Shown in pieces: positions 1 through 12,035 of a DNA stretch of 64,000 nt. A program made the translations under genes and the position numbers. The notes below the pieces were generated by a model. It was not told where the DNA came from. It worked only from the letters and a program-made list of their open reading frames with translations, and made no database searches. Positions within the stretch are counted from its first letter, which is position 1; the number at the start of each line of letters is the position of its first letter. This stretch comes from Trochalopteron elliotii. Its lineage: Eukaryota > Chordata > Aves > Passeriformes > Leiothrichidae. The stretch lies in assembly GCA_024734555.1 (NCBI GenBank), contig JANPWX010000639.1, positions 757,656 through 821,655 on the forward strand. Direction: 5' to 3'.

Positions 1-3000
1 ACTAGAACCCTACTGCTTTGGTTTTCCTTTCCCTCAGACGAGATGAATCATTGCATGCAGGCTGACAGAAACAGAAGGCATCCTTTTCCTTCAGCTGCCA
101 AACCCCTCATGATTTTCCTGTATGACAAAAGTCCATCTGGCAGTGATGAGAGATTTCTGAAACTAATTGAAGTCTTCAGGGGTTAAAAGATTATTGAAAT
201 CTCTTCCACTGTGGGGATAAGATAGCTCTTATTTCAAATATGATGTATTTTCTATCCCACTGCATTCAGCTTCTGCAGGGCACATATCCCTCAAATGTTC
301 CACAGTTCAGAAATGTCTCTCATTTTACTCTCAAAGCTATTTATCTTCCTTGAAAATTTTCTACCTCTGTGCTTTTGTTATTTAAAAGTCCTTGTAGCAG
401 TAGAATTGAAACAAACCCAAACCTCTGCAAGCTGAGTTTATAGAAAGAGATGTGCAGTTAAAGAAATAAATCCTATGATGTTTCTAGTTCCATTTTGTCT
501 CTTTGTCCCACACTTGGGTGCTGGCACTCTGAGAGGTATCTAGCAAAGAGACAGAGTGCAAATTTCATGAAGACCCAAAAGTTCAAGGCAGGGCCCTTCC
601 TTCCTACCTATGCATTAGGCACTCATGTTGCTACTTAGGGTATCCTAACAAAGTATCCACAAATAAAACTCGTTCCTGAAAATAATTGTGAAGAACTATG
701 CTGGATATTTCAAATTTTCATAAACTGTGCTAACTGTTAAACATGGGCCTGAATTCTCAGAAATTACACGAATTGATTACTACAGCAAAATAGCACAGAG
801 CCCTGTGGAAAGCACCATTATGTTTTGTTCTATAAAAATCCCACAGGGGATTCTTGTTCTGTGGCTACTTTTACAACATAATCAAGTCTCCAAGAGTAGC
901 TCTGCATGACTACCGTGTAACATCCACCAGGTAAAACTGGGAAGTGACAGTTACGATTACATTTATCTCTTGAAAGAAATGCTGCTGCTGAATGACTAGA
1001 GAACGAGGTGTGAAGCCAGGTGATTCATTAGCCCAACTCCACAAATTGCAAAGCAAACTTTCCTGCATCAGTGAGACAAATAGCTCAGCCCCAAAAGAGA
1101 CCAGCAGTGATTTTGCAAAGTGTGAGAGAGTTGGCAGTGCTCCGATTTGGTGCTGCTGTCTTTTAAATAGCCATGTTACCTCCCAGCCTGTTCTAAAAGG
1201 CCACTGTCCTGGAGAAGCAGGATGTGCAGGTAGTTTGCAAAACCATAAATGTCAATGGTTCTCTCAGAGCTAATACTTGATTCCCCTCTTTATGTTTTGG
1301 GAATGTTAGATTCTGTCTTCTTATTTCTCAGTCACTGATTAGCTTAAGGGAGATACTCCTTATGCTGAGCATCTCTGTAACAGGAATCTGGGGCCACAGG
1401 AGCTGCCTCTGAGTGTTGGCATTTTGGCTGATGTTGATACCTTGATCAACAGCTCCTTTGCATGGTACAGATTTACAAATGAGCCACTGGCTAATGTTAG
1501 TCTGTTTGCACAGCACAAGCCTCATCAATCTGAGCAAGCTTGGACCTATGGGCTCTGCTTCTCAACAGATGGCCACAAATTCCCTTCCATAGGAGTAAAT
1601 CTCATCTAGTCCAAATGTTGAAAACTTTTTCCATGTTATCAGGGAAAAAACCAAAACCCTGAAGGTATCTTTAAAGAGACACCTTCACCAACTCCTCTCT
1701 TTCAATAGAGGAAAAAGCCCTCCAGAGGGCAAAGGAAAGAAAATCTGGAGTGACAGCAAACTAGAACGTATGGACAGTTAAGGAAGCAAATGAAGTCTTG
1801 AGTGTTTCAAATGGAGAAGAATACCTGCCCTTTAATTAAGATTGAAAGGTAAACATGATCTGCTGTATACAAGATACAACTCAAGTGAGTAACTTTGGAA
1901 GAGGTTGATAGCAAACATATCTTTGGTAACAGCCAATGTAACTAAGGCAGACCAAGTGCTGAAAAAAACAGCAGGAAGAAACACCAGACTTTCTGCAAAA
2001 CAGAAATAAATTCCTAATATCATCCCATCTTCAGCTAACTTACATTGCTTGAAAGATGGGAATAAATCAAAATCAAACAGATCTTTGTCAGTAAAGAAAT
2101 TGATAAATCTACTCTGTAAGATGACAAAATTATGAAGCTCACTTATGAGAATTTTACTCACTGGACGTAACTTTAAGTAGCCTTAAATTTTGGGGTTTGC
2201 TGAGCACTGCAAAGGACAATTGATTAGTGTATTTTTAGAGAAGACTGCAGAATGATAGAAAAACAAAAGAGCTTTTTTTCTTTGGTAGTGGGCCGGGAAA
2301 ATTCCTTCCCAATAATTATTTTGATGCTGTTTGGCTTCATTGTAATAGTAATGATGGCAGAGCTTGGGGTTTTTGCTTGGATGTTTTGTTTGGTTCCTTG
2401 CTTTTCTCATTTCTTAATTAAGTCATTTCATTTACATTTCAGTGAACAGAAACATCCTTCGATGTTAAAGTTGAGATGTCGAAAAGGACATTCCAGTAAT
2501 TAATCTGAGCTCCAAAGCAAACTTACTGGAAGGAACCTAGAAAAAGAAGCTAAAAGCTGATCAGATTATGTACAAGAAAGTGAAAAATCACGGAAAAACA
2601 TTTTTTTTTCCCTGTAGTTTTTGTCACTGATGATTTTTGCCCTGGAAACAACAGCTTTGCAAGCAGCATCAATGTTATTGAAGACATAACTGAAGCTTCA
2701 CAGTCTGTGTGATTAAAAACAAACTTAGAAGCAGATTCCTAAACAAAAACATGCTGCATTTATTAAAAAAGACTTAAGCAGCATCCGGACTGTTTTTAGA
2801 ATCGCTACCAATATTCTACACTTTTTGTCTTATTTTTTGTGAACAGTTTGATGCTGTTGTTATGCTAAACTACTTACAAAACCATGATAATAATGACAGA
2901 GAAGAGATACGTGACTGACTCAAATGATTCTCAGACACCCTCCCATCCCTTATGTGAAACCAAAACACCAACTGCAGGCTGCATTCCACTGTGAGAAGTC

Positions 3001-5074
3001 TCAGTCCAACATCACTGCAAATGCACCCCAACAGCTCTCTAAATCTTCATCATAGAAAACCCCAGATATATTAATAAAAAGAGACATCTGGAGCAGCATC
3101 CCAATTTAGCTTGGCCACTGCACCTTACTATCTGTCATCACTACTGTCCCCAGGCTTGTTTTACATGAGAGACTTCCCTTCTCATTCTGAGTCTTAAAAC
3201 TATACACCCCACATCCTCATACCTCTCCATCCTCTTCCCAGCCTGCTTTCTGTGATCTTTGCATCAATGAGGAACCCAGAAGGCAGGAGGGACAAGTATG
3301 ACCTAGAAAGGAGGATTTGCTTTGCTATGGTTGAGAGATGTCAAGAGAATAAACTTGAATGTGATGTGCTGCAAAATGGAACTCCTGAAACCAAATTTTC
3401 TGTTGTTTTGTGACATCTTATGAGTTTAGGGGCCATGGTGATAAGGAGAGGAAGAAGGAAGGAGCATGAAACATCACATTTCAGAGGAAGAACTAAAATT
3501 AACATCAATAGGCAAATCCCCTGATTAAAGGGAGACTTGCAAGAAGAAATGTTAATTAGCAGTTATAGTGAGCACTTGAAAACTTTCAAATTTATAATAT
3601 ACAGATTAAAAAGAAGACATCTTTCCTGCTGTTCTCCATAAGGTTAATATTCACAGAATTTTAAAAAATGGTGACCTGCTTCTGCTGGGATGTGCCATGC
3701 AAATTCTGAGAATGGGCAAGAGAGGGAAAAATTAATTAGCAACAAAGTGACAGCAATAGAAAAATCTTCTGAAGGATAGGTTTAAGTTTTCACTGAGAAA
3801 ATATCAGGGATGTTTTTGTCTATCTTTTCCAAAACTGTATCTTTAAATGGTTTCTGTAATAAATAGGATATTGTAATATCTGAAATGTGGCTAGTATATG
3901 CTCCACTGAAATATCTAAAATGGACAGGAAACCTGAAAATGGTTGTCATGGGTTCCCCAGCCATGCCATGAACCGTTTTAAAACCAGCATGCCTAGAGGG
4001 AGCAAGGTAGGCAGCAACATACTAGTTTATACTTCACATGTAGTTTAATGTGCCGTACCAGAAAATGGATGTTCAGTTTTCCCCTAGGGGTAAAAACATT
4101 TATTTTAACAATAGTCATTTACTTCAACAGGTCTGTATCAATCCCTTTCCTTATTTACAGAGAAATAAGCTGCTTGCTGTTTAGATAACATTCTCTTCAG
4201 GGCAGGCATAGCTTATCGGAGCTGCCTGCTGCGAGCCCAGTCCAGGCTGCAAACAATACACTTCTACTGACTCCACTGCCTTGAAACTTGACAACATAAA
4301 GTAAAGCACAAATTGCTTTCCGAGACTTTCTTCAACTTTTCTCGGCATGGCTGGGAGAGACTTGGCCCATTTATAGCAAAAGTGAGACAGATTGAAAGTA
4401 CGTGCGTGTCAACTGGCTCCTACAGGGAAAATCCTGGCCATGGGCTGGGCATCCTGTCTAGGAATTTAACCAGCCTCTCACTGAGGTGTGACATATTCTT
4501 CCAATGGACTTTTAATCCAGCCACTCAATAAAATGTACAAAGATAAAATCAGCAGAAGCCAGGAGCAAGAAACCAGTGTTTTGTGCCACTCTGTTCTTTC
4601 ATCACTTTCCATTCATTCACCTCTAACTCACCCCTCCTGCAGATTTAACTCCATCACGGTGACCAAGTTCAGTGAACTCTTGGGGCAGGCAAAACAGCTT
4701 TTCTCAGCTGCTCTGTATTTGCCTGCACATGAAAACCTGCTGACGTGGTCAGCCTGCCCTAGAGGAGCTGCCCTCGGTGCCTGCCCATGTCTGGCAGGAA
4801 CGGCAGGCAGCAGCCAGGCAGCAGCAGTGTCCCACCTCAGCAGCTCCACCTGTCACTGGGAACCTGTCACAGATCAGTTCTGTACTATGTGAACTGTCTG
4901 GTGTGCCTGTCTTTTTTTCATACCATGATCTCAGCCAGGTTGGCAGCTTTCATTATCATTTTCCCTTCCAGCTGGTCTATATCCCCTTATGTTTGAGGCA
5001 TCGTTCTGGAGCAGTCTCCAGGTTTTGAGGAGCCAAACTCCCTCTCCATGGTTGACATCTCCGCAAGGTGTCTC
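1..5074. other. unique AT-rich non-coding DNA, no gene seen
   Basis: No recognisable gene, RNA gene or interspersed repeat. ATG-started frames here are all under 135 codons, overlap one another on both strands, and translate to sequence without domain-like character. The part around 4.6-5.0 kb is somewhat more GC-rich and gives a 134-codon plus-strand frame (4488-4892) rich in Ser, Ala and Cys that I do not recognise; I read it as a chance frame. Isolated splice-like words occur, for example a donor-like site near 930, without a convincing partner. Confidence 0.6.
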
Positions 5075-5305
5075 AAAAAAAAAAAATCCTGGGTTGAAAT
5101 TCTGGCAGGCAATGAAGAAGAGGTTGGTCAGGTGGTTTCTAGTTGCATTGGCATTCATTTTAAAAACAAACAAACAAAAGCAACAACAACAAAAACCGCA
5201 AGGAAAACAAAACAAAACAATAAAGAAAACAACAACACAAAACCCCAACATAAAAACCAACCAAAAATCCCACGAAAACAAAACCCAACAAACCAAAATA
5301 ACCCC
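5075..5305. repeat. A-rich low-complexity tract
   Basis: A run of 12 A at 5075-5086 is followed, after about 75 bases of unique sequence, by a 145-base A/C-rich stretch (5161-5305) made of irregular CAAA, CAAAA and CAA units. Frames on either strand across it (Lys/Asn/Gln-rich on plus, Phe/Cys/Val-rich on minus) are products of the composition, not genes. It could be a decayed poly-A tail that expanded, but no retroposon body is recognisable next to it. Confidence 0.8.
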
Positions 5306-6726
5306 TTTCTTTTAGAGAAATGAATCTCAAAAGACTTTAGAGGTCCTGCAGCAAAAGGCTCTGTTTCAGGGCAAGGGCAGACACTGTAGAGCTCTCATCT
5401 CTGCTTTGATAAAAAGCCTGGTCTTTGCACCTCCTGTACAAGACTAATAAACTCTATAAAATATCAAAATCACTATTACCAGGGGATACATCAATAATCC
5501 AGGGATTTCACTGTTGGCTGTGTAGTGGCTTGGTGTGCTGTGACCCACTGCCTTCAAAATTATAATCCTTCCACTGAATGAGACACAATTAAAAATAATA
5601 TAATATTTCAAAGGGCTAAGTGCTCCCATATGGAGATCAGTTCTTTAAGCGTTGTAATTTGCCAACTCTTAATATACTGGAATTGTTTTAATGAAATATC
5701 CTGTTCTATTATGTAACTACAGTATTGTTTCCATTCACACTTCTGTTCTACACAACTATTCCAGATGTTCTACCCACCAACTCGAGATGGAAAAAAAAAG
5801 GATACATGCACGCATTCATATTTAAATATGTATGTGCATACATAAATACATATATGCATAAAAATCAACTTAATAAAATAAAACCCAAAATTAAATATTT
5901 TTGCATTTGAAAGAAGTTCTCTGGTCTTAATCTACTTTTAACAAACCTGCCATCATGTAACTCAAACCTTTAAATTTTCACAATCCTAAGTTGTAATAAA
6001 AACAAGAATAAAAGTTTACTAGAAGGTCAAAAACTGTCAAGTATAAGCTAAAGAAAATACAGAGATGCAGAAGCAGGACAAAGGTCAAGTGCTTCTGAAA
6101 AAATTCAGGTACTGTACCTCCAAGTATATTGCAGCAGTAGGTGACTGGTTACTGCTGTTTTATTTAATAAGACTTCACATAAATTCCAGCTGCTAACCAT
6201 GTGATAAGTCCATCTCAGAACAGAAGGGCTTCTATTCTCCTGCCACACTATGATCCAAACTTCCACCCACCTCACTGGGAATTAGTCGTACTGAGGGCTG
6301 ATCCCGTGGACCGTTTTCCTGTGTTCACATTTGATTATAATGCGTGAGCTGTGTGAACGAACAATCTTAGGATTTAAGGAAAAAAACACCTCATTTTATG
6401 TAACCCTATATGTGGTATGGTAATAATTCTGGGGCTTGACTGCACGGCAATTTTCTCAGTGCTTTAATGCAGTGATGGCACTTTTTTAAAACAAAGAGAG
6501 GAGGGAAAAAGGAAAGAAAATGCACACAGGAAGAAGAACAATAAGATTAAAAGATTATTCTTAATTTCTGACTTTTTCTCCTCTTGCTCCTTCCCTCATT
6601 CTCTTTTTTTTCACTGTATTCCAGTTATCCTGCTGCTTAATACATAACTCTTCAATCTGTATTAAGGGTTCAGTACTTTGTAAAATGCTGAGGGCCCTAA
6701 ACTTTCAATTTTACAGAGGAAAACTA
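5306..6726. other. unique AT-rich DNA
   Basis: No gene or known repeat family recognised. The stretch holds AT-rich unique sequence with ATAC/ATGC alternations near 5800-5870 and purine-rich patches near 6490-6550. Confidence 0.55.
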
Positions 6727-6791
6727 CTTTTCTTTTCTTTTCTTTTCTTTTCTTTTCTTTTCTTTTCTTTTCTTTTCTTTTCTTTTCTTTT
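6727..6791 (+). repeat. (CTTTT)n pentanucleotide microsatellite, truncated by gap
   Basis: Thirteen perfect CTTTT units run directly into an assembly gap, and the far side of the gap opens with C and a long T run (6873-6889). The true array is therefore longer than shown. All pyrimidines lie on one strand, a composition able to form triplex DNA and hard to sequence with short reads. Confidence 0.97.
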
Positions 6792-6872
6792 NNNNNNNNN
6801 NNNNNNNNNNNNNNNNNNNNNNNNNNNNNNNNNNNNNNNNNNNNNNNNNNNNNNNNNNNNNNNNNNNNNNNN
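6792..6872. other. assembly gap, 81 N
   Basis: Eighty-one unresolved bases lie inside a homopyrimidine array. The length is an estimate by the assembler. Frames crossing it are artefacts. Confidence 0.99.
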
Positions 6873-7011
6873 CTTTTTTTTTTTTTTTTCTGTGCAGACT
6901 GTTTTTTTTTCTGGGCTGCTCTGTTCCTCCTAAGGCAGTGTCAAGTAGTGGTAGGTTCTGCCATCCAAACAAGTATTTTCCTGTGCAAGGAGGAGGAGGA
7001 GGAGGAGAAGG
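6873..7011. repeat. T-rich tract and (GGA)n microsatellite
   Basis: Right flank of the gap: a run of 16 T, a short unique piece, another T run near 6901-6910, and a (GGA)n array of about seven units near 6988-7008. Together with the CTTTT array this makes a 280-base strand-asymmetric polypyrimidine/polypurine zone. Confidence 0.9.
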
Positions 7012-7989
7012 TGGACTGGAAGATCCACATGGGATATGTGGATCCACTGTGTGAGTCCACTGTGTGACTGATAGGTACATCAACTAAACAGGAATGGGGA
7101 GTAAGAAACAATGCAGATGCTGATTGATTAGCAAAATATCATTACTTTTTTGCCCTAAAAAAAAGGTACTTTTATTTTTATCTCTTCAGTGGTCTGTTTT
7201 CCCTCTTCTGTATTTAGTTTTTGTACTCTTTGATAGTTGGAAATAAAATATTTACAACTGGGAAAATAAGGAGATACTTCCTGTTATGTAGTGAAGGTTT
7301 TGGAAGATAAATGTAACCTAGTTTTAGTTACATTCTTCCCCATGAAAATTGTTTTGAAAAAATGACAATTCTGATGACAGAATGACTATTCTATAAAATA
7401 TTTAAGTTGTGAAAAAAGTTTGAAATTAAATATTTACTTTTAGTGGATGCTTCTTTCCGAACAAAGTAAAGGTATAAAGTAAGTACCACATTTCATTTTA
7501 CTCCTAACAAGTATACAGAGAATGCTGTATATGAAAGTGCTATGTAGTGTTTTTTCACTTTAACATTTTTAATATCTTTGCAATGTTCCTTTTAAAGGAA
7601 AACTTAATTATTTCTCACACAGTCCATAAGTCTTCCTCTGGAGACCTACATGAAATATCTGTAACACAAGCTGAAACTATGTTTAATAATATCCACTGTG
7701 TGAAATTCACTCTTTAAAAAGAAAGAACTTTGAAATAATTATAGCTTTAGCATTTAAAAAAACCCCATGTGTATTAATGGCAGGCTTTTTAAAACACTGG
7801 AAGTGCAACTTGTCAAGAAAGACTGTGACAGCCTGGGAAGGTGGGGAAGATACCCCTGATTAGTGATCGTAAGGTCACAAAGAAACCCAGACCTGGACAT
7901 TCATCTGTAGCCAGCTAAATGAAGCACACCAAACATGCAGGCATGAACTAAACCATCAAAAACACTCATCCCAGCTATTTGTAGCAATA
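7012..7989. other. unique AT-rich DNA
   Basis: Nothing gene-like. Very AT-rich unique sequence with TTTAAA/AATATT words; no repeat family recognised. Confidence 0.55.
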
Positions 7990-8070
7990 AGACAAAATAA
8001 AATAAGACAAAATAAGACAAAATAAGACTAAAATAAAATAAAATAAAATAAAATAAAATAAAATAAAATA
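7990..8070 (+). repeat. compound (AAAATAAGAC)n / (AAAAT)n repeat
   Basis: The array begins with interrupted ten-base units in which AAAATA pentamer pieces alternate with AGAC, then turns into about eight perfect AAAAT pentamers. The graded purity suggests stepwise expansion from the right side. The minus-strand frame across it (Phe/Leu/Tyr-rich) is compositional. Confidence 0.93.
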
Positions 8071-11000
8071 CCCCAAGTGTCATTCCAAATTCATATTTCT
8101 CTGCTGCAAGCTGAGTTAAGCTTCAGCTGCAGCCCTTCTCCCTCTGCAGTCAGCATCCAAGGAACACACTTCTCACTCAGGTGCAGCCTCCACTCAATGC
8201 TCTCAGCATCTCTGAACACAAACATGGGACATTTTTGTCAGACATGATGCTCTTTTTGCATTTTTTTCCAGGGTCTGCACAGTGAGCAACTGCAGACCAT
8301 CCAGTGACCTGGTGCAGAGTCATGCAGGGAAAGGGTGGGAAAACTGAAGGAGGCTTGCTGGAAGGGTGACCACAGTAGTTTGGGATGATTATACAAACGG
8401 CTCTGCATCTTTTGATGTTTCCTTTTTTCTAATAATAAGATGGTCATCTGCACGCTTTGCTTTCTGAGAAATGCTGCTTCATTTCTCTCCCATAAAAATG
8501 GTCTGTTTCCTCTCAGTGAACAAATTAGAGGAAGAGACCTACAATAATTTACAGTATATTAGACAGTTATTACTGTGCAATGATATAAAATGGTGATTAT
8601 ACTAACTGAGAACTTTGGTAAAATTCATATACTGGAAACAAAAGAGTAAATTGAGGTTTGGTACTGCATGTCTGAACTCAAACCATCCAGGACAACACAT
8701 ATAAATTCCAAATCCCAATCACCTTACTCATTCATGTAGTTTCATCATGATTGTTCAAGCACTGACAGTGTGTTCAGGCCATAACAAATAAAGAGGACGA
8801 GAAATTAAAAGGGTGGCTTATGTGACTGTGACAGGCACCATTTGTGGTCTCCTGTGCCGGTGCATCATAGCAAGGCTGTGGGTCTTGCTATCGTGGCCTT
8901 TGCACACACTGAACATTCCTTAGTATGTCTTAGAGCAGGAAAGTAGGAGAGATAACTTGTTAGTTCCTGCTCACTACCAAAACATGAGAGGCAGAGCTCT
9001 GTTAAATTGGACCTGCTTCACAGAGCTGATAAAATTCAAGAGTTCAAGTGTCATAGCCTGGCATCCACATTAAACTTTATTTTTTATTAGTTAATGCATG
9101 TGCTACATTTTAATGGATGCTAATGTAAATAGATGTGCTTATTATGACTTTAGTGCACTCACAACAGCTTAATAAAGCATTTTTATTGTCATCATTTATT
9201 GCCACATTCTTTTCGCACTTAGAGTGGTGCAAGTCCAAAACAGCCCCCTAGAAGTCATGGGTTTACCTAGGTGTAAATCTGTGGTTACTTAGATGTTTAT
9301 TGGCCTGAAAAGAGACTCTGGCTCATAGAGTCTAAATATCACTTTGATTTAAGCACTGCTGAGTTTAAGCAGACTGTAACCAGATACTGAAGAATCACTC
9401 TAGCTCAGGAGGAGAGGAGTAGTAATTTTAAGTAGGGAAGAACTCTATTCCTTTATATAGCTTTTTTAAAAAAATACTTTTAAATAAGATGTCTTGCTTT
9501 GAATAGGAAATAGCTATAAAAAGAAAATTAACTTTGACAAGGTTATCAAATCACTTGGTATCAGCTTGCAGTTCCTTAGTGCATTTTACTTACTTTACCC
9601 TTGAGAAAGCAGACTCTGCCACAGACCCTTTTCTCCTCCTCATTTTTCAGATCAACTGTTGATATTAATTGCCCAATGCATTGGAAAAAAATGAGAATTT
9701 TCATTCCAGGAAGGGTTTCTACACAAGAATATGTAATGAAGAATTTGGGACCACACAAAGTTGCTGAAATGCAACTGTGCCTTAAATGAATACAGCCAGG
9801 TTTAAGAGGGCAAAATTGATGTCAGAGGGCATGTTATGGCCAGAAGAGAGAAATAAGGGGACCTCTCATACGTGGGGAACACCAACAAAAGAACATAAAG
9901 CACAGGAGGTCACACACAACTCCAAGTACAGCTGCAGAAATGAAATTGGCCTGGCATTTTACAAAAAGTCATCAGATTGTGAGCACTCAAAAAATGTTAT
10001 TTACACATCACAGAAGACAAATAACAAAAAAGAAAGAAGCAACTCTAGGAACACTGCTCCCCTGAGGCAGAGTTGGTGTGCTGATTAAGAAGAAATTGGC
10101 ACCAGAAGATCAGATGCTAGAAAAGATGGCACCTAACTGAATGCATGACTCAGCTACCACAGAACATGTTTCTTGAAGGACACAACTGACCACGGATGTG
10201 CACGAGAGACCTGAGAGAACATGCATCCAGACTGGCAACATTCTTAATATATGGAGACACAGATGCTGGAACAAATCACCCCAGCACAAATAAGGGCACG
10301 GCTCCATGACCTGCCAACGGCACCCTGGCAACAGCACATGCACAAAACCACACAGAAAATGCCATGTTGCAGTTATCACAATAAAAAACCCCTACACGGA
10401 GGCATTTACCACAGAGCAGCTGAAATGCCGTGGGTATGTTCTGGTAATGCACTCTATATCCAAGACTGGTGTTTTCCACAAACAGTTTTTCCTTGTGTCA
10501 GCAAGCTCAGACAAGAGAACATGTTTTCACTCTAACCAGTCTGGGGTGCTTCTTTGCTTTTTTTCCATCCAAGCTCACTCAGTTTAATAGTTCTTCCTTG
10601 CAAGACTTCACCATGACTCAAAATTTATGAGGAAAGTTTTCTAAAGTAAAGGGATGAGCAGGTGTCTGGTTTTCACTGACTACCACTGGCACACAGCTCC
10701 TATATGTACTGTTGAGCATCTCCTCAAACTGGCTTTGTAAGTGTCTGTGAAAAGGAGGCTGGAGAACAGGCAATCCAGCTGGCACCTGCTGCAGCCAATA
10801 TGCCCACAGAGCTGTGAGAAACTTTTGTAGTGAACTCCCAAATATCCTATGGATTTCAGCTTCATTAAAAATATGAAATTCAAGCCAAGTTTGCTAAAAC
10901 ATCTGCAGAGATCCACGTATCTTTTTGCAGACTTAGCTGAAATTATGACTTCAGGTAAAAGCCACAAGAAAAATACATGGTTGCTGTTTTGTCCCAAAGC

Positions 11001-11283
11001 CAGGCAACTGCTGGCAGTTTGGCACCAAACCCACGAGCTGAACGTAAAGTCCAAGACAGGAAAAGAAAATGAAGGAATATTTCCTATCAGACTCTGCAGT
11101 CCAGAGCTGCATATTGTTACATGTCTAGGAACACCAATTTGAAAGGTGGGGAAATAATGAAATACAAAAGAAAGACAGGAAGCTGAGGTGAGAATCTTCT
11201 GATGTGGTAATTAATTCTTGATTCATTCTTCCGCTGTAGGCGAATAAGAAACTATTAAAAAATTGCACAAATGTTTGTGCAAG
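8071..11283. other. unique AT-rich DNA, one conserved-element-like stretch
   Basis: No gene recognised. Frames of 60-124 codons on both strands overlap each other between 9.6 and 11.1 kb and show no family features. A 24-base block at 10931-10954 is bracketed by a good acceptor and a donor-like GTAAAA, but such micro-blocks arise often by chance. The part at 9055-9225 has the look of a conserved non-coding element and is listed separately. Confidence 0.5.
9055..9225. promoter_or_regulatory. candidate conserved non-coding element
   Basis: A stretch free of recognisable repeats, dense in homeodomain-type TAAT/ATTA words and with evenly mixed AT composition, of the kind seen in vertebrate developmental enhancers. 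This is a judgement on texture only; conservation cannot be measured here. A multi-species alignment would settle it. Confidence 0.2.
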
Positions 11284-11336
11284 CTGTGGGCCCAAATTCT
11301 GGTTTCTGTTAATCAGGCAGAAACCATTTATGCTGA
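11284..11336. repeat. possible fragment of an old amniote repeat
   Basis: The opening words GGGCCCAAATTCTGG followed by a partly complementary second half resemble the ends of a palindromic repeat common in turtles, crocodiles and birds. The match is short and recalled from memory, so it is weak. Confidence 0.2.
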
Positions 11337-11934
11337 CTATGACAGAAATAAATTATTCAAAGTGATGTAGGCCCATGAGGCACAAACATGCCTTACCCCT
11401 GACAGAAAAGAAAGCACCATTTTTTTTTGCTATTTTTTTAAAGTTTAGAATCTTGAATTTGAATTAAATCAAAACAATGAGGGAAAAACCTTATTTTGAA
11501 GAACACCCTCATCAGATTAATTTTTTAAGCAAGCCAACACTGTAACCAGACTGAACCTTTTTCTCCCAGCTTGTTTTTTCAAAGGTAATGCAGGAATATT
11601 GGACAGAGAGAGAAGGTAGCAAACCCTCCAATTCCTTGAGCAGAGCAGCTTGGGGAACTATACTCAGACCCTTTTCCTCTTGGTGGACTGGGGCTGCACA
11701 TCTCATCAAAGCACTCAAGTTGATTACAAGGTCTTATCATCCCCCTGCAGTCAGTCATCTGTCAACAACACAGAAGGTCACACCTCTCATCTGTCAGTAA
11801 GTGATGAGACTGAGGATTTCTCCAAATGAGCAATCTCCAGTCCCAGATGGAAACAGCAACCCAGCACTGCTTTGAACAAACTGGTTTGCTTGCATTTCCT
11901 GTGCTGTCCCACCAGGTTCTCACCCCTGGAGTGC

Positions 11935-12035
11935 CCCAGCACTCCGGTTTGGAGGCAGTTCTGAATTCAAGTCCAGACCTACCACTGACAGTGTGACTTG
12001 AAAACTGCCCCAGCCTCAGTGTACATTGCAACTAC
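11935..12035 (+). mobile_element. probable MIR-type SINE core (old, truncated)
   Basis: The segment keeps the order of the MIR core: TTCAAGTCC, then CTACCACTGACAGTGTGACTTG, corresponding to the family's tRNA-derived 'TTCnAATCC' and 'CTGCCACTnnCTGTGTGACCTTG' words, then CAGCCTCAGTGTAC for the usual CCTCAGTTT box. Both the tRNA-like head and the 3' tail are eroded. The stronger copy in this window at 20581-20820 supports the presence of the family. Confidence 0.5.

Noticed and set aside
4488..4892. 134-codon plus-strand frame
   Set aside because: No motif, no splice support, overlapping frames of similar length on both strands; judged chance openness in a GC-richer patch.
6685..7083. Frames of repeated Phe/Ser or Lys/Glu across the first gap
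   Set aside because: They are translations of the CTTTT array and of N bases.
11751..11796. 46-base block between CCCCCTGCAG and GTAAGTG
   Set aside because: Both sites look good but all three frames are open and the block is too short to judge; such micro-blocks recur across the window (also near 10931, 33761 and 57409).
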